Assembly: GCA_001464865.1 (NCBI GenBank)
Contig: LNEG01000217.1
Coordinates: 1 to 32,426 of the forward strand
Direction of reading: 5' to 3'
DNA from: Burkholderiales bacterium Ga0074133
Lineage (GTDB): Bacteria; Pseudomonadota; Gammaproteobacteria; Burkholderiales; Burkholderiaceae_C
Length of the DNA stretch: 32,426 nt
The translations under genes were made by a program, and so were the position numbers. Positions 32,185 to 32,426 of this stretch are shown piece after piece. Each line of letters opens with the position of its first letter. The first letter of the stretch is position 1. The notes beneath the pieces are model-generated. The model did not search any database. It was given only the letters and a program-made list of their open reading frames with translations, and was not told the DNA's origin.

Positions 32185-32426
32185 ATGGCCCTCCACAAAC
32201 CCTACCTGGACGTGCCCGGCACGACCATCTTCGACGCTGACCAGAGCCGCAAGGGCTACTGGCTCAACCAGTTCTGCATGAGCCTCATGAAGGCCGAGAA
32301 CCGCGCACGCTTCAAGGCCGACGAGAACGCCTATCTGGCCGAATGGCCCATGACCGACGAGCAGCGCGCGGCGGTGCGCGCCCGCGACCTGAACTGGGCC
32401 ATGCGCACGGGCGGCAACATCTACTT
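32185..32426 (+). CDS. pmdA: Protocatechuate 4,5-dioxygenase alpha (small) subunit, 5' part
   Basis: The first 80 codons of a LigA/PmdA-type protein, the small subunit of the extradiol dioxygenase that opens protocatechuate at the 4,5 bond. Typical are KPYLDVPGTTIFDADQSRKG near the start, LNQFCMSLMKAENRARF, and WAMRTGGNIY at the window end. The ATG at 32185 follows AGGAAA. The catalytic iron is in the beta subunit (PmdB), expected just beyond the window. It completes the route from VanAB-made protocatechuate into the pmd enzymes encoded upstream. Confidence 0.92.
   Translation, partial: MALHKPYLDVPGTTIFDADQSRKGYWLNQFCMSLMKAENRARFKADENAYLAEWPMTDEQRAAVRARDLNWAMRTGGNIY

Noticed and set aside
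1..32426. CRISPR array, integrase, transposase, tRNA or rRNA
   Set aside because: I looked for regular short repeats with spacers, DDE or recombinase motifs, and tRNA/rRNA-like sequence on both strands and found none that I could support. The repeats seen are the two dispersed intergenic families.

Overview
The window looks like part of a Comamonadaceae (beta-proteobacterial) chromosome, Acidovorax/Comamonas/Delftia-like. The base composition is high in G+C, there are two Bug/TctC-type periplasmic binding proteins, the protocatechuate 4,5-cleavage genes are in the Comamonas pmd order, and two families of short dispersed repeats of a kind I associate with this family recur between genes. The genus is inference. 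I saw no rRNA, tRNA, CRISPR array or transposase. No gap between genes exceeds 300 bases.

Layout. (1) 195-5889 is a housekeeping stretch: a pirin, a SlyD-type peptidyl-prolyl isomerase, a DUF4130 protein paired with a radical SAM protein (a poorly understood predicted DNA-metabolism pair), a class I glutamine amidotransferase-like hydrolase, and an HPF/RaiA-type ribosome-associated protein. (2) 6097-9159 is the vanillate O-demethylase pair vanA-vanB, divergent from a GntR/FCD regulator (vanR-like). A complete TRAP transporter (dctP-dctQ-dctM type, 9409-12355) follows in the same direction as the regulator. (3) 12447-14213 is a scar. A 3' fragment of a LysR gene abuts a beheaded livM-type permease, followed by livG- and livF-type ATPase remnants that have lost essential parts. 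An intact Bug-type binding protein gene follows. (4) 15251-27347 is a nearly complete benzoate-to-3-oxoadipate module: catR (divergent, with a BenM/CatM-type ATAC-N7-GTAT site), then catB, catA, benA, benB, benC, benD, benK, pcaD, catC, a Bug binding protein and benE, all on + and closely spaced. (5) 27378-32426 holds a full-length LysR gene, whose 3' part is the close homologue of the fragment at 12447. Divergent from it are a ModA-like protein without a signal peptide, pmdE, pmdF, pmdD and the start of pmdA, which runs off the window.

How the genes work together. Vanillate is demethylated by VanAB to protocatechuate, which the pmd products open at the 4,5 bond and take toward pyruvate and oxaloacetate. 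Benzoate enters through BenK or BenE, BenABC and BenD make catechol, and CatA, CatB, CatC and PcaD carry it to 3-oxoadipate. The last beta-ketoadipate steps (PcaIJ, PcaF) and the remaining pmd steps (PmdB, PmdC and a 4-oxalomesaconate tautomerase) are not in the window. The most unusual features are the decayed ABC-transporter scar next to a LysR 3' duplication that brackets the whole cat-ben block as a direct repeat of about 15 kb spacing, the leaderless ModA-like protein heading the pmd cluster, the DUF4130/radical SAM pair that seems to lack its usual uracil-DNA-glycosylase domain, and the repeats and hairpins at gene junctions.
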